Assembly (NCBI GenBank): GCA_904380375.1
Contig: CAJFID010000003.1
Coordinates: 124,001 to 188,000 of the forward strand
DNA: 64,000 bases
Direction: 5' to 3'
From: Avimonas intestinalis
GTDB lineage: Bacteria > Bacillota > Clostridia > Oscillospirales > Acutalibacteraceae
The notes beneath the pieces were generated by a model. It saw nothing but the letters and a program-made list of their open reading frames with translations. It made no database searches and had not been told where the DNA came from. Below are positions 8,156 through 16,955 of the stretch, in pieces. Numbering within the stretch: the first letter of the stretch is position 1; each line of letters opens with the position of its first letter. A program made the translations under genes and the position numbers.

Positions 8156-10233
8156 CCATTACCTTAGCTAAATCCGCCGGCTTCTGCTTTGGCGTCAACA
8201 AGGCGGTGCAGACGGTAAATGAACTGCTGGAGCATGGGAAAACGGTATGCACCCTTGGCCCCATCATCCATAATCCCCAGGTGGTCAGCGAATTGGCCGG
8301 ACGTGGCGTCACGATTGTTTCCAGCCCGGAGGAGGTCCCGGAAGGGGCCACGCTGGTGATTCGCTCTCACGGCGTTTCCCGCGTCGTTTACGACGAGCTG
8401 GAACGCCTTGGGCGGAAATACTGCGACGCCACCTGCCCCTTCGTCGCCAAAATCCATCGGATCGTGGCGCAGGAATCGGCCAACGGAGCGTCCGTGGTCA
8501 TTGCGGGGAACGAGGGCCATCCGGAGGTGACCGGGATCCGCGGGCATTGCCAAGGGCCGAGCTTTGTGATTTCCTCACCAGAAGATCTTGAAAATTTGCA
8601 GAAAAACAATATTATTTCTACAAATTCACCGGTTGTTATGGTGGCGCAAACCACCTTCAATATGGACATTTGGGAAAAATGCTCGGAAATCGCAAAAAAA
8701 GTCTATACAAACATCAAAATTTTTGATACAATATGTAATGCGACTTCTGAAAGGCAAAAGGAAGCCGCCGCATTGTCGCAGAAATGCGATATCATGGTGA
8801 TTGTCGGCGGGCGTCAGAGCTCCAACACCGCAAAACTGCGCGATGTATGCTCAGCGCACTGCCCGACCGTGCTGATTGAAACCGCGGACGAGCTCTCGCC
8901 CGCGCTGCTTCGCAAGGCGCGGTCCATCGGCGTAACTGCCGGGGCATCTACTCCCGCCGATATTATAAAGGAGGTACTTTCAACCATGTCCGAAATTGTC
9001 AACAGCAACGAAAACGAAGTCAAAGAAGTAGAAACCGCCGCGGCGGAGGAAACCACTGCCGAAACCGCGCCTGCCGCCGAACCGGAAACGCAAGAGGAGC
9101 CGGCGGCGGAAGCTGCTCCTGCGAAGTCGTTTGACGAAATGAGCTTTGAGGAGGCGCTTGAGGCTTCCCTGCAGAGCTTGAGTACGGATGAAAGGGTACG
9201 CGGCGTGGTTGTCGGTATTGCTCCGAATGAGGTGCAGGTAGAAGTGGTCGGCCGCAAGCAGACCGGGTATATCCCGGCCAATGAATTGTCCGCGGACCCG
9301 AACGTGAACCCAGCCGACGTCGTAAAAGTGGGCGACGAGCTGGAGCTGCTGATCATGCGCACCAACGACCAGGAGGGCACCATTATGCTCTCCAAAAAGC
9401 GTGTTGACGCCATGAAGGGCTGGGATAAGGTTGTTGAGGCCGAAGAGAAGGGCGAGGTGCTTGAGGGCGTCGTTACCGATGTGATCAAGGGCGGCATCCT
9501 GGCCGTAACCAACGGCGTGCGCGTCTTTATCCCCGCGTCCCAGGCCTCTCTGACCCGTATGGAGGATCTGTCCCCCCTGCTCAAGCAGAATGTGCGCTTC
9601 AAGATCATTGAAACCAATAAGAACCGCCGCCGTGCGGTCGGTTCCATCCGCCAGGTCGCCCGCGACGAGCGCAAGGAGAAGGAAGCCGCGTTCTGGGCGC
9701 AGGCGGAGATTGGCCAGAAGTATACCGGCGTTGTCAAGTCGCTGACCTCTTACGGCGCGTTTGTGGATCTCGGCGGCGTGGACGGCATGATCCATATTTC
9801 CGAGCTTTCCTGGAAGCGGATCAAGCATCCTTCCGAGGTTGTCAATGTGGGCGATACGGTTGAGGTGTATATCAAGGATCTTGACCATGAAAAACACAAG
9901 ATTTCCCTCGGCTACAAAAAGGCGGAGGACAACCCCTGGGAAATCTTCAAGAACAATTATCCGGTCGGCTCCGTTGTCACTGCCAAGGTGGTCGGCATGA
10001 CCAGCTTCGGGGCTTTCGCGCAGATTATCCCGGGCATTGACGGCCTGATCCACATTTCCCAGATTGCAGACCGCCGCATTGAGAAGCCGCAGGACGAACT
10101 GGAAATGGGCCAGGAGGTCCGGGTGAAGATCACGAATATTGACTTTGAGCACAAGCGCATCAGCCTGTCGATCCGCGCCCTCCTTGAAGAGGGGGAGAAT
10201 GCGGCGGATGACGTTACGGACGGGGAGGAATAA
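8152..10233 (+). CDS. ispH-rpsA: Fused HMBPP reductase (IspH) and ribosomal protein S1
   Basis: Residues 1-278 are IspH, the last enzyme of the MEP isoprenoid pathway; the three [4Fe-4S] cysteines are C12, C95 and C195, and H40 and H123 are the conserved active-site histidines. An acidic Ala/Glu linker follows. Residues ~340-680 hold four S1 RNA-binding repeats (for example GVVKSLTSYGAFVDLGG), as in Firmicute S1. The fusion is known in Clostridia. The start is TTG, overlapping the plsC stop. Inside the gene an AAAGGAGG precedes in-frame Met279, and a promoter-like pair lies at 8704-8732, so a separate 415-aa S1 may also be made (see findings). The reading frame is intact throughout. Confidence 0.96.
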   Translation: MTITLAKSAGFCFGVNKAVQTVNELLEHGKTVCTLGPIIHNPQVVSELAGRGVTIVSSPEEVPEGATLVIRSHGVSRVVYDELERLGRKYCDATCPFVAKIHRIVAQESANGASVVIAGNEGHPEVTGIRGHCQGPSFVISSPEDLENLQKNNIISTNSPVVMVAQTTFNMDIWEKCSEIAKKVYTNIKIFDTICNATSERQKEAAALSQKCDIMVIVGGRQSSNTAKLRDVCSAHCPTVLIETADELSPALLRKARSIGVTAGASTPADIIKEVLSTMSEIVNSNENEVKEVETAAAEETTAETAPAAEPETQEEPAAEAAPAKSFDEMSFEEALEASLQSLSTDERVRGVVVGIAPNEVQVEVVGRKQTGYIPANELSADPNVNPADVVKVGDELELLIMRTNDQEGTIMLSKKRVDAMKGWDKVVEAEEKGEVLEGVVTDVIKGGILAVTNGVRVFIPASQASLTRMEDLSPLLKQNVRFKIIETNKNRRRAVGSIRQVARDERKEKEAAFWAQAEIGQKYTGVVKSLTSYGAFVDLGGVDGMIHISELSWKRIKHPSEVVNVGDTVEVYIKDLDHEKHKISLGYKKAEDNPWEIFKNNYPVGSVVTAKVVGMTSFGAFAQIIPGIDGLIHISQIADRRIEKPQDELEMGQEVRVKITNIDFEHKRISLSIRALLEEGENAADDVTDGEE
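8704..8732 (+). promoter_or_regulatory. Possible internal promoter in ispH-rpsA
   Basis: TATACA (8704-8709), a 17-bp spacer and TACAAT (8727-8732) lie in a conspicuously AT-rich patch (about 8585-8760) of an otherwise GC-rich gene. A transcript from here would encode only the S1 part. Confidence 0.4.
8967..8988 (+). promoter_or_regulatory. Internal ribosome binding site and start codon for a free S1 protein
   Basis: AAAGGAGG (8967-8974) is followed after 11 nt by ATG 8986, which is in frame at residue 279, exactly where IspH ends and the S1 linker begins. This is among the strongest Shine-Dalgarno sequences in the window. Confidence 0.6.
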
Positions 10234-10300
10234 TCCCTTACCGCACGGCGGAACCGGTCGCGGCCGAAGGGCCGGCGGTTCCTAAGGTTTACTGAAAGGC

Positions 10301-10340
10301 GGGGCTATTGCAGAAAGAGTTTCTGCAATAGCCCCTTTTC
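10301..10340 (+). terminator. Terminator after ispH-rpsA
   Basis: A perfect 16-bp stem (10301-10316 with 10320-10335) has a 3-nt loop and is followed by TTTT. Confidence 0.9.
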
Positions 10341-10405
10341 GTTCTGTGCAAGCCGTTGCTTGCCTTTGTTCATAATTTTTTTATTGTTCGGCCTGCGTTC
10401 GCGCC

Positions 10406-10434
10406 TTGCTGAACAAGGAAAAGGATGATATACT
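10406..10434 (+). promoter_or_regulatory. Sigma-A promoter of the Thr-rich membrane protein gene
   Basis: TTGCTG (10406-10411), a 17-bp spacer and TATACT (10429-10434) lie about 95 bp before the start codon at 10530. Confidence 0.65.
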
Positions 10435-10529
10435 AGATATACATTGCCAGACGGCGGGCGGCGTTGACCCGCTCTGCCGGGAGGCTTGGCAGGATACCCG
10501 GAAAAACAAGACAAAGGACGGAAAAGAGT

Positions 10530-11408
10530 ATGTCGGCACAGCCTAATCTGCGGACCGCCAATATTAAAATGGCGGTAAATGTCTTTTTTCGCACGGTTTT
10601 CTCCGCTATTATGGCCATGATCCTGTATATGTCGCTGATGATGATTGTCACAGGGCTTTCGACAGAGACCATCGGCGAACGCCTGGTTGAATACGACGAG
10701 GAAGCCGGGACGACGACGATCCTGTCGGAGATCTATTATGATGAAACCACAACGGCGCCGTCCACTACCCAGACGACGACCGCGTCTACCCGGGCGGAGG
10801 GCGGCGGAGCTGTCTCCACCGGGACGGGGGAGTCCAGCGGGGAGGCGACGGACACCGCGACGACCTCGGCTGCGACGACCACCACCCTGCCTTCGAATCA
10901 GCAGTGGCAGGCGATCCGTTCCGACGTCCCGGCAGGCGCGCAGCTGGCCTTTGACATCGTTGCGCAGATCCTGATGTTTATCCTTTTGGCGGCGCTGCCC
11001 TATTCCAAGCTTTGGATGCAGGGCGACAAGGATAGCAATATGGTGCAGTTCGGCCATATGCAGGAGGATAAGTTCCGCGGCTTGAAGGTCGGCTTGATGG
11101 CGGGGATCCCTTCCTATCTTGTCTATATAATGCTCATACTCAGCAAGCTGGGGCTGGTCTATCCGGAATTTATCTTTATCTACCGGCTGCTGAACTTCTC
11201 GTTCCTGCCGCTGATGAACCGGCTGACCGGCACGGCGGTCCAGACAACCCTGGACGTGTCCTGGCCGGCAATCCTCGCGTTGGTGCTGACCGTTGTGGCG
11301 GTCCCGATTATCTGCTGGCTGGGTTATCTGCTGGGATATAAGCACATTTCCCTGTCCGAAAAATTCGTTTATGTGAACCCGCAGAAGAAAAAGAAGAGGC
11401 GCCGCTAA
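10530..11408 (+). CDS. Hypothetical membrane protein with a Thr-rich extracytoplasmic segment
   Basis: The 292-aa protein has one transmembrane helix near residues 18-42, a low-complexity Thr/Ala/Ser-rich stretch (about 65-125, with TTTAPSTTQTTT) that probably lies outside the cell, and three further hydrophobic segments in the C-terminal half. It ends in a very basic tail, KKKKRRR. I do not recognise the family. The ATG at 10530 follows GGAAAAGAG; an ATG at 10464 is in frame but has no ribosome binding site and lies closer to the promoter. The amidase gene follows after about 50 bp, so a cell-envelope role is plausible but unproven. Confidence 0.6.
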   Translation: MSAQPNLRTANIKMAVNVFFRTVFSAIMAMILYMSLMMIVTGLSTETIGERLVEYDEEAGTTTILSEIYYDETTTAPSTTQTTTASTRAEGGGAVSTGTGESSGEATDTATTSAATTTTLPSNQQWQAIRSDVPAGAQLAFDIVAQILMFILLAALPYSKLWMQGDKDSNMVQFGHMQEDKFRGLKVGLMAGIPSYLVYIMLILSKLGLVYPEFIFIYRLLNFSFLPLMNRLTGTAVQTTLDVSWPAILALVLTVVAVPIICWLGYLLGYKHISLSEKFVYVNPQKKKKRRR

Positions 11409-11461
11409 TTCGGTGCGTATGATTTTGCCGCCCCGTTCATACGTTGTACGGGGTGGTATCT

Positions 11462-12190
11462 TTGAAAAGACAAATGCGGCGCCGGGCTTGGCGCGAACCG
11501 GTCCTAAAAACCTTGCTGGTCCTATGCTGCATCCTTGCGGCTGTCTATGCGGCGGTGCAGATTGCCCGCCTGGCGGGCGCCCCGGTGTTCCGTGGCACCG
11601 CTGCCGGGGCGGAAGGCGTCATCCTGATTGATCCGGGGCACGGCGGGATGGACGGCGGCGCTTCCGCGGCGGATGAGACGCTGGAAAAGGACATCAATCT
11701 TGAAATCGCACTTCCTCTGGCGGATATGCTCCGTTTTTTGGGATATCCGGTAGAGTTGACCCGCGAGAGCGATGTCTCCATCCACGACGCAGAGGCCGAT
11801 ACGATCCGTGATCAGAAGGTGAGCGACCTGAAAAACCGGCTGGGCATGGTGAATGCAAGTCGGCTGACTATCAGCATCCATCAAAATCAGTTTGACCAAA
11901 CGCAGTATTCCGGCACGCAGATCTTCTATGGGACGGGCAGCGGGGAAAGCGCCGTCCTGGCGGACTCCATCCGCGAGGCGGTTGTCGGCTTGCTGCAGCC
12001 CGAGAATACGCGGGAGCTGAAACAGGGCAGTAAGGACATTTATCTCCTGCACAACGCTACGGCGCCGATCGTCCTGGTAGAATGCGGCTTTCTTTCCAAT
12101 ACGGCGGAGCTGCAAAAGCTGAAGGATCCCAGCTACCGGCAGGATATGGCCTTTGCCATCGCCTGCGGACTGCTGCGCTATGAGGCTTAG
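11462..12190 (+). CDS. N-acetylmuramoyl-L-alanine amidase, CwlD-like
   Basis: An N-terminal membrane anchor (residues ~14-34, LLVLCCILAAVYAAVQIA) is followed by an Amidase_3 domain. The zinc ligands are in DPGHGG (His), the Glu in EKDINLEIAL and SIHQNQF (His); ECGFLSN holds the catalytic Glu. The enzyme cleaves the bond between muramic acid and the stem peptide. Size and anchor resemble CwlD, which makes muramic-delta-lactam in the spore cortex, but a vegetative role cannot be excluded. The start is uncertain: TTG 11462 has GGGGTGG about 6 nt upstream; TTG 11444 and ATG 11474 are alternatives. radA follows. Confidence 0.85.
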   Translation: MKRQMRRRAWREPVLKTLLVLCCILAAVYAAVQIARLAGAPVFRGTAAGAEGVILIDPGHGGMDGGASAADETLEKDINLEIALPLADMLRFLGYPVELTRESDVSIHDAEADTIRDQKVSDLKNRLGMVNASRLTISIHQNQFDQTQYSGTQIFYGTGSGESAVLADSIREAVVGLLQPENTRELKQGSKDIYLLHNATAPIVLVECGFLSNTAELQKLKDPSYRQDMAFAIACGLLRYEA

Positions 12191-12253
12191 CGGGGTGCCT
12201 CGTAAGGCTGCGGACGGATTGTGCGCCGGATGAACAATAAAGGAAGAGAAAAC

Positions 12254-13615
12254 ATGCCTGCAAAAAGCAAAACGGTTTATCTGTGTTCCCAATGCGGCTT
12301 TGAATCGCCGAAATGGTATGGAAAATGCCCGTCCTGCGGGGAATGGAACACGCTGAACGAGGAATTCCGCGCGCCGGAAAAGCCGGCTGCCGGGGGCGGG
12401 AGGCCGTTGTCCAGCAGCGCTGCCCAAAAGATCGGCAGCATCAATCCGCAGGGGGAAAATCGCTGCAAAACCGGCCTGAAGGAGTTGGACCGGGTGCTGG
12501 GCGGCGGCATTGTCCATGGGGCGCTGATGCTGATCGGCGGCGATCCCGGCATTGGGAAATCCACCCTGCTGCTCCAGATCTGCCAGCATCTGGGCCAGGC
12601 GATGAAGATCCTCTACGTTTCCGGCGAAGAATCGGAACGGCAGATCAAGCTCCGCGCCGACCGGCTGGGGGTGGACAGCGACAATCTCTATGTCCTGTGC
12701 GAAAACGATATGGACACGGTGCTGGAGCATTTTTCTTTGGACGCGCCCGATTTGGTTATCGTTGATTCGATCCAGACGATGAACCTGGCCGCTGTCGCTT
12801 CCTCTTCGGGGAGTGTTTCCCAGGTGAGGGAATGCACCAACGCGATCATGCGGGCGGCGAAGGGGGCCGATATCCCGGTGTTTATCGTCGGACACGTCAA
12901 CAAGGACGGGGCGATTGCCGGGCCGAAGGTCATGGAGCATATTGTCGACTGCGTCCTGTATTTTGAAGGGGATCGAAACACCAGCTACCGGATCCTGCGC
13001 TGTGTGAAAAACCGGTACGGCTCCACCAATGAGATCGGCGTTTTTGAAATGCGGGACCGGGGCCTTTTTGAGGTGGAAAACGCTTCAAAAATGCTGCTGG
13101 AAGGCCGGCCTACCAATGTCAGCGGCACCTGCGTCGCCTGCATTATGGAAGGGACCAGGCCGCTTTTGGCGGAGGTCCAGGGGCTGGTTTCCCCCACCGG
13201 CTTCGGCAATCCCCGCCGGATGACGACCGGTTTTGACTACAACCGTTTGTCCCTGCTGCTGGCGGTGCTTGAAAAGCGGGGCGGCTACTTTTTCTCCAAC
13301 CTTGACGCGTATGTCAATGTGGTGGGAGGGCTGCGGCTGGATGAGCCGGCCGCCGACCTTCCGGTAGCGCTGTCCCTGGTTTCCAGCCTGAAGGATACGG
13401 CGCTTGGCGACGACGTGGTCGCCTTTGGAGAGATCGGGCTGGCAGGGGAGATCCGCTCGGTCTCCAACGCGGAAAGCCGTATTAATGAGGCGGTAAGGCT
13501 GGGATTTCGAAGGATCGTGCTTCCTCACCACAACCTGCGCACGTTATCCAAGCGCAGCGACGTGGAGCTTATCGGGGTGAAAACGCTGCGGGATGCTTAC
13601 GGGGCGCTGGCTTAG
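12254..13615 (+). CDS. radA: DNA repair protein RadA
   Basis: RadA is a RecA-like ATPase that drives branch migration of recombination intermediates. The 453-aa protein has the N-terminal zinc finger (CSQCGFESPKWYGKCPSC), the Walker A motif GGDPGIGKST near residue 98, the RadA-specific KNRYGS motif near 255 and a C-terminal Lon-like domain (LPVALSLVSSLKD region). The start ATG 12254 lies 7 nt after AGGAAG; an in-frame ATG at 12230 lacks a ribosome binding site. A terminator follows 70 bp after the stop. Confidence 0.96.
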   Translation: MPAKSKTVYLCSQCGFESPKWYGKCPSCGEWNTLNEEFRAPEKPAAGGGRPLSSSAAQKIGSINPQGENRCKTGLKELDRVLGGGIVHGALMLIGGDPGIGKSTLLLQICQHLGQAMKILYVSGEESERQIKLRADRLGVDSDNLYVLCENDMDTVLEHFSLDAPDLVIVDSIQTMNLAAVASSSGSVSQVRECTNAIMRAAKGADIPVFIVGHVNKDGAIAGPKVMEHIVDCVLYFEGDRNTSYRILRCVKNRYGSTNEIGVFEMRDRGLFEVENASKMLLEGRPTNVSGTCVACIMEGTRPLLAEVQGLVSPTGFGNPRRMTTGFDYNRLSLLLAVLEKRGGYFFSNLDAYVNVVGGLRLDEPAADLPVALSLVSSLKDTALGDDVVAFGEIGLAGEIRSVSNAESRINEAVRLGFRRIVLPHHNLRTLSKRSDVELIGVKTLRDAYGALA

Positions 13616-13687
13616 GCGCTCTCCCGGGTCATAGGCCTTCCGGGTCGGCGACGGACGGATTCAAACGGGTTTGCAGGAATTTTTGAA

Positions 13688-13718
13688 AAACGGCGCTTTT
13701 GGCGCCGTTTCATTTTTT
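13688..13718 (+). terminator. Terminator after radA
   Basis: A 9-bp stem AAACGGCGC/GCGCCGTTT (13688-13696 with 13702-13710) has a short T-rich loop and is followed by CATTTTTT. Confidence 0.85.
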
Positions 13719-13833
13719 ATGAAAGATTGATTGTGACCGGACGATTGGCGAAAAATAGAGAACATATTTCGTGCTTTCCTTCGCAGAATAAAGGCGTGAT
13801 TTTTGTGCTTGAAAGGCGTGGGGTGGGTATGAA

Positions 13834-14793
13834 ATGGGTATGAAAAAAAGGTATACGCTGCTTTTTTCACTGACGCTGCTGGCAATCGCGGGCATCCTCC
13901 TGTCCAAGCCCTTGCTTCAGCGAAGTATACCCTCTGTTTCCATATATACCGTAGAAGCCCGTTCTGCGCAGGATACCGTTACCTGCACCGGCCGGATTGA
14001 GGCGGCGGACAGCGAAGAGGTCTACGCGGATATCTCCTGTATTGCCGCCACCGTACCGGTCCAGGCGGGGCAGGAGGTAAAACGGGGGGACATCCTTTTC
14101 ACCGTTGACGTGGAGGCGACCAAGGAGGTGATCGCCGCCGCGGCCGGCGTCTCCCCTTCGCTGGTGCCGGAACAGCAGATCGTGAAAAGCGTGAGCGCGC
14201 CGGTTGACGGCGTTATCCGCTCGCTCAACGTCGCCGAGGGAGAGGCGGTTGATACCGAAACGCCCTGTGTTGTGATTTCCTCAAGCGACGCCCTGCAGGT
14301 AAAGATCACGATCCCGGAAGGCAAGCTCAAGGAGGTAGAGGTAGGGCAGTCCGTCCTGGTCAGCGGCGTCGCCTTTCAAAAAGAGGGATACGCGGGCACG
14401 CTGACCTATATTTCCCCTTCGGCTCGGCAGCAGTATTCCGGGACTAGCAGCGAAACGGTGGTTGACGCCGTCGTCACCCTGTCTGAAAGGGACGATTCCT
14501 TAAAGCCGGGGCTGTCGGCTAAATCCCAAATCCTTGTTGAGAGCGCGCAGGACCGTATCGTCCTGCCGTACGAATATGTGCAGCAGGATGAGGAGAACCG
14601 GGAATACGTTTACCTTTATCAAAACGGGAGGGCCGTCAAGCGGATTGTCCAGACCGGCAGGGAATGGAACGACGGCTTTGAGATAGAAACAGGCCTGTCT
14701 ATCGGGGACCGAGTCATCCAGGAACCTTCCGCCGTTGAAAAGGACGGCTGCCGTGTAGCGGTGGCGGCGCAGCCGGGGGAGGGGCAGGAATGA
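13834..14793 (+). CDS. Efflux transporter periplasmic-adaptor-type protein (HlyD/MacA family)
   Basis: The 319-aa protein has an N-terminal membrane anchor (LLFSLTLLAIAGILL), a split biotinyl-lipoyl domain (VPVQAGQEVKRGDILF and SAPVDGVIRSLNVAEGEAV) and a beta-barrel region (KLKEVEVGQSVLVSG), as in the membrane-fusion subunits of MacAB-type ABC exporters. The hairpin between the lipoyl halves is very short, as in many Gram-positive members. ATG 13834 follows GGTGGG by 8 nt. Its last four bases (ATGA) overlap the permease gene. No ATPase gene is adjacent. Confidence 0.85.
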   Translation: MGMKKRYTLLFSLTLLAIAGILLSKPLLQRSIPSVSIYTVEARSAQDTVTCTGRIEAADSEEVYADISCIAATVPVQAGQEVKRGDILFTVDVEATKEVIAAAAGVSPSLVPEQQIVKSVSAPVDGVIRSLNVAEGEAVDTETPCVVISSSDALQVKITIPEGKLKEVEVGQSVLVSGVAFQKEGYAGTLTYISPSARQQYSGTSSETVVDAVVTLSERDDSLKPGLSAKSQILVESAQDRIVLPYEYVQQDEENREYVYLYQNGRAVKRIVQTGREWNDGFEIETGLSIGDRVIQEPSAVEKDGCRVAVAAQPGEGQE

Positions 14794-15983
14794 AGGATAT
14801 TGTTGTCTGCGCCCTAAAAAACCTCTCGCGAAAGCGTGTGCGTACCCTGCTCACCATGGCTAGCATTACCATCGGGGTGATGCTGGTGGTCGTTGTCTCC
14901 CTGATCGGCTCCGCCGGAAAAGCCGCCGTGAATAACGAGCTGGAAAGCCTGGGGATCAGCGGCCTTTCAATCACGGCCAACACTTCCCTGCAGGAGGGGG
15001 GCCAGGCCGGCCTTTCGGAGGAAAGCCTCCGCCTGATCCGCAGTACCAGCGATGTCGTAACGGCAATGCCCTTGGTGATCGAATATTCCACCTCCTATCT
15101 AAGGGACACGCAGAGCAGCACCCTGATCTGCGGGATTGATGCGGGGGCAAAGCAGGCAATTTCCTTAAGCCTGAAATACGGGCGGCTGATCTCCAGGGGG
15201 GACGTGCAATCCGCCTCGCTGGTCTGCGTTGTGGACGAGCTGCTGGCCAAAGAGGCCTACGGCAGGGAGAATATCACCGGGAAGACCATCCGGCTGGAGA
15301 TTGGCAGCGTGCAGGAGGAATTTACCATCGTAGGCATTGCCGAAGCGGGAAGCGCCCTGCTCCAAAGCCTGGGGGAGTTTATCCCCAGCATGGTTTACAT
15401 CCCCTACAGCACCCTGCAGGCTCTCACCGGCCGGAGTACCTTTGATCAGGTGGCGGTGCGGGTGGACGCTTCGGCGGACGTTTCCGCGACCGAGGAGAAG
15501 ATCCTCAGCCGCTTGGAACACGCGGCCGATACACAGGGGCTGTACCGCACCGACAATCTGGCCACCCAACGCGACCGGCTGGGGAATCTGCTTGATATTG
15601 TGAGCCTGGTCCTCACGGTGATCAGCGGCATTTCCTTGGTGGTTTCCGGGCTGGGCATCATGACGATTATGCTGGTATCCGTCGGCGAACGCACCAAGGA
15701 AATCGGGATCAAAAAGGCGATCGGTGCGTCCCGGGGGCGCATCCTGTGGGAATTTCTGGCGGAAGCCGTGGGGATTTCCCTGCTGGGCAGCCTGGCGGGG
15801 GTTGCTATAGGCGGAGGGGCCGGCTGGCTTGGCCTGCGCGCCTTTGGCCTGGAGGTTTCCTTCTCTTGGGCGGGGCTTAGCCTGCTTGTCCTGTTTTCCG
15901 TCCTGCTGGGGGCGGTTTTCGGGGTCTATCCGGCGGTAAAGGCCGCCCGCCTGAAGCCGGTGGATGCGCTGCGTCAGGAATAA
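14790..15983 (+). CDS. ABC transporter permease, MacB/FtsX family
   Basis: The 397-aa protein has the four-helix MacB-type plan: a first transmembrane segment near the N-terminus (TIGVMLVVVVSLIGSAG), a large extracytoplasmic MacB_PCD domain (about 45-260) and a C-terminal FtsX domain with three helices containing GERTKEIGIKKAIGASR. It lacks a nucleotide-binding domain and is translationally coupled to the adaptor gene. Export of a peptide, lipid or antibiotic is typical for the family; the substrate is unknown. The energising ATPase must be encoded elsewhere or was lost. Confidence 0.9.
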   Translation: MKDIVVCALKNLSRKRVRTLLTMASITIGVMLVVVVSLIGSAGKAAVNNELESLGISGLSITANTSLQEGGQAGLSEESLRLIRSTSDVVTAMPLVIEYSTSYLRDTQSSTLICGIDAGAKQAISLSLKYGRLISRGDVQSASLVCVVDELLAKEAYGRENITGKTIRLEIGSVQEEFTIVGIAEAGSALLQSLGEFIPSMVYIPYSTLQALTGRSTFDQVAVRVDASADVSATEEKILSRLEHAADTQGLYRTDNLATQRDRLGNLLDIVSLVLTVISGISLVVSGLGIMTIMLVSVGERTKEIGIKKAIGASRGRILWEFLAEAVGISLLGSLAGVAIGGGAGWLGLRAFGLEVSFSWAGLSLLVLFSVLLGAVFGVYPAVKAARLKPVDALRQE

Positions 15984-16055
15984 GGAAAGCAAGAGAGGGC
16001 GGCAGAAAAAGCGGCTCCATAGGCGGGCTTGCCCATCCAGGACAAATTCAGAAAA

Positions 16056-16094
16056 AAGCGGGGATTTCTTAAGAAATCCCCGCTTGCGCTTTTC
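16056..16094 (+). terminator. Terminator after the adaptor/permease pair
   Basis: A perfect 30-bp palindrome (16056-16085) is followed by GCGCTTTT and preceded by AAAAAA, so it may act in both directions. Confidence 0.75.
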
Positions 16095-16145
16095 CGTTTT
16101 CTCCTGTACCATAAAAGCACGGTGTTTTCCCGTCAGGGAAAGGGG

Positions 16146-16955
16146 ATGGCTTTTTTGGTTAATCAGGAGAAACGGCGTGTTTTCTGGACGCAGTTGCTGC
16201 GTTTTCTGTTTACGGCGGCCGCCGGCCTTTTTTTGCTTTGGTCCTGTCTCCCGCTTCTTTCCGGTATCGTAAATGCCGGGGTCATGGTGTCGATTCCCGG
16301 CTTCTTGGCGTTATTCCTGATCGGCCTGTTTTGGCGCCGGATATACGCCGTATTGCAGCGGATCTGGCGGACGAAAGGAGGACGTGTCGTCATGGCGGTG
16401 CTGTTTTGCCTATTGTCGGCGCTGATCGTGCTGTTCATCGTGGCCTCCAGCGTCATGCTGCACGCCGCCGCCAAGCAGCCGGAGGAGAACGCCACCGTCC
16501 TTGTGCTGGGGGCGGCGATAAACGGCGACAGGCCGAGCCGCATGCTGGCCGACCGCTTAAATACCGCCGTCAACTATCTGGAAAAGAATCCGGATTCCGT
16601 CTGCATTGTTTCCGGCGGCCAAGGCAGCGATGAGGAAACAACCGAGGCGCAGGTTATGTTTGATTATCTGGTGGAAAAGGGGATTGCGCCCTCCCGCATT
16701 TTCCAGGAGGACCGCTCTACCAATACCGAGGAAAACATCCGCTTCTCCCGTGAAATTATAGAAAGGGAGGGGCTGAATCCCCACGTGGTGATTGCAACCC
16801 AGGAGTTCCACCAATACCGCGCGCAGTCCCTGGCCAAAAAAGAGGGGCTGACACAGGTAGGGCCGGCAACCTGCCGCACGCCGCTGCATTTGCTTGAATG
16901 CTACTGGGTGCGGGAATTTGCGGCGGTATGCCGCCTATGGATCCTGGGCCGCTGA
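16146..16955 (+). CDS. YdcF/SanA family membrane protein (DUF218)
   Basis: Three N-terminal hydrophobic segments (within residues ~15-115) are followed by a DUF218 domain: VLVLGAAINGDRPSRMLADR, CIVSGGQGSDEETTEA and RIFQEDRSTNTEENIRFS. Members are linked to cell-envelope integrity and lipid-carrier metabolism; the reaction is not known. ATG 16146 was chosen (269 aa, AGGGA 6 nt upstream) because the in-frame ATG at 16029 would read through the preceding terminator. The stop codon directly abuts the stop of the feoB fragment on the other strand, with no terminator between them. Confidence 0.85.
   Translation: MAFLVNQEKRRVFWTQLLRFLFTAAAGLFLLWSCLPLLSGIVNAGVMVSIPGFLALFLIGLFWRRIYAVLQRIWRTKGGRVVMAVLFCLLSALIVLFIVASSVMLHAAAKQPEENATVLVLGAAINGDRPSRMLADRLNTAVNYLEKNPDSVCIVSGGQGSDEETTEAQVMFDYLVEKGIAPSRIFQEDRSTNTEENIRFSREIIEREGLNPHVVIATQEFHQYRAQSLAKKEGLTQVGPATCRTPLHLLECYWVREFAAVCRLWILGR

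Noticed and set aside
16029..16145. Extended N-terminus of the YdcF protein from ATG 16029
   Set aside because: It would translate the 30-bp palindromic terminator of the preceding operon; ATG 16146 lies just behind it and has a ribosome binding site.
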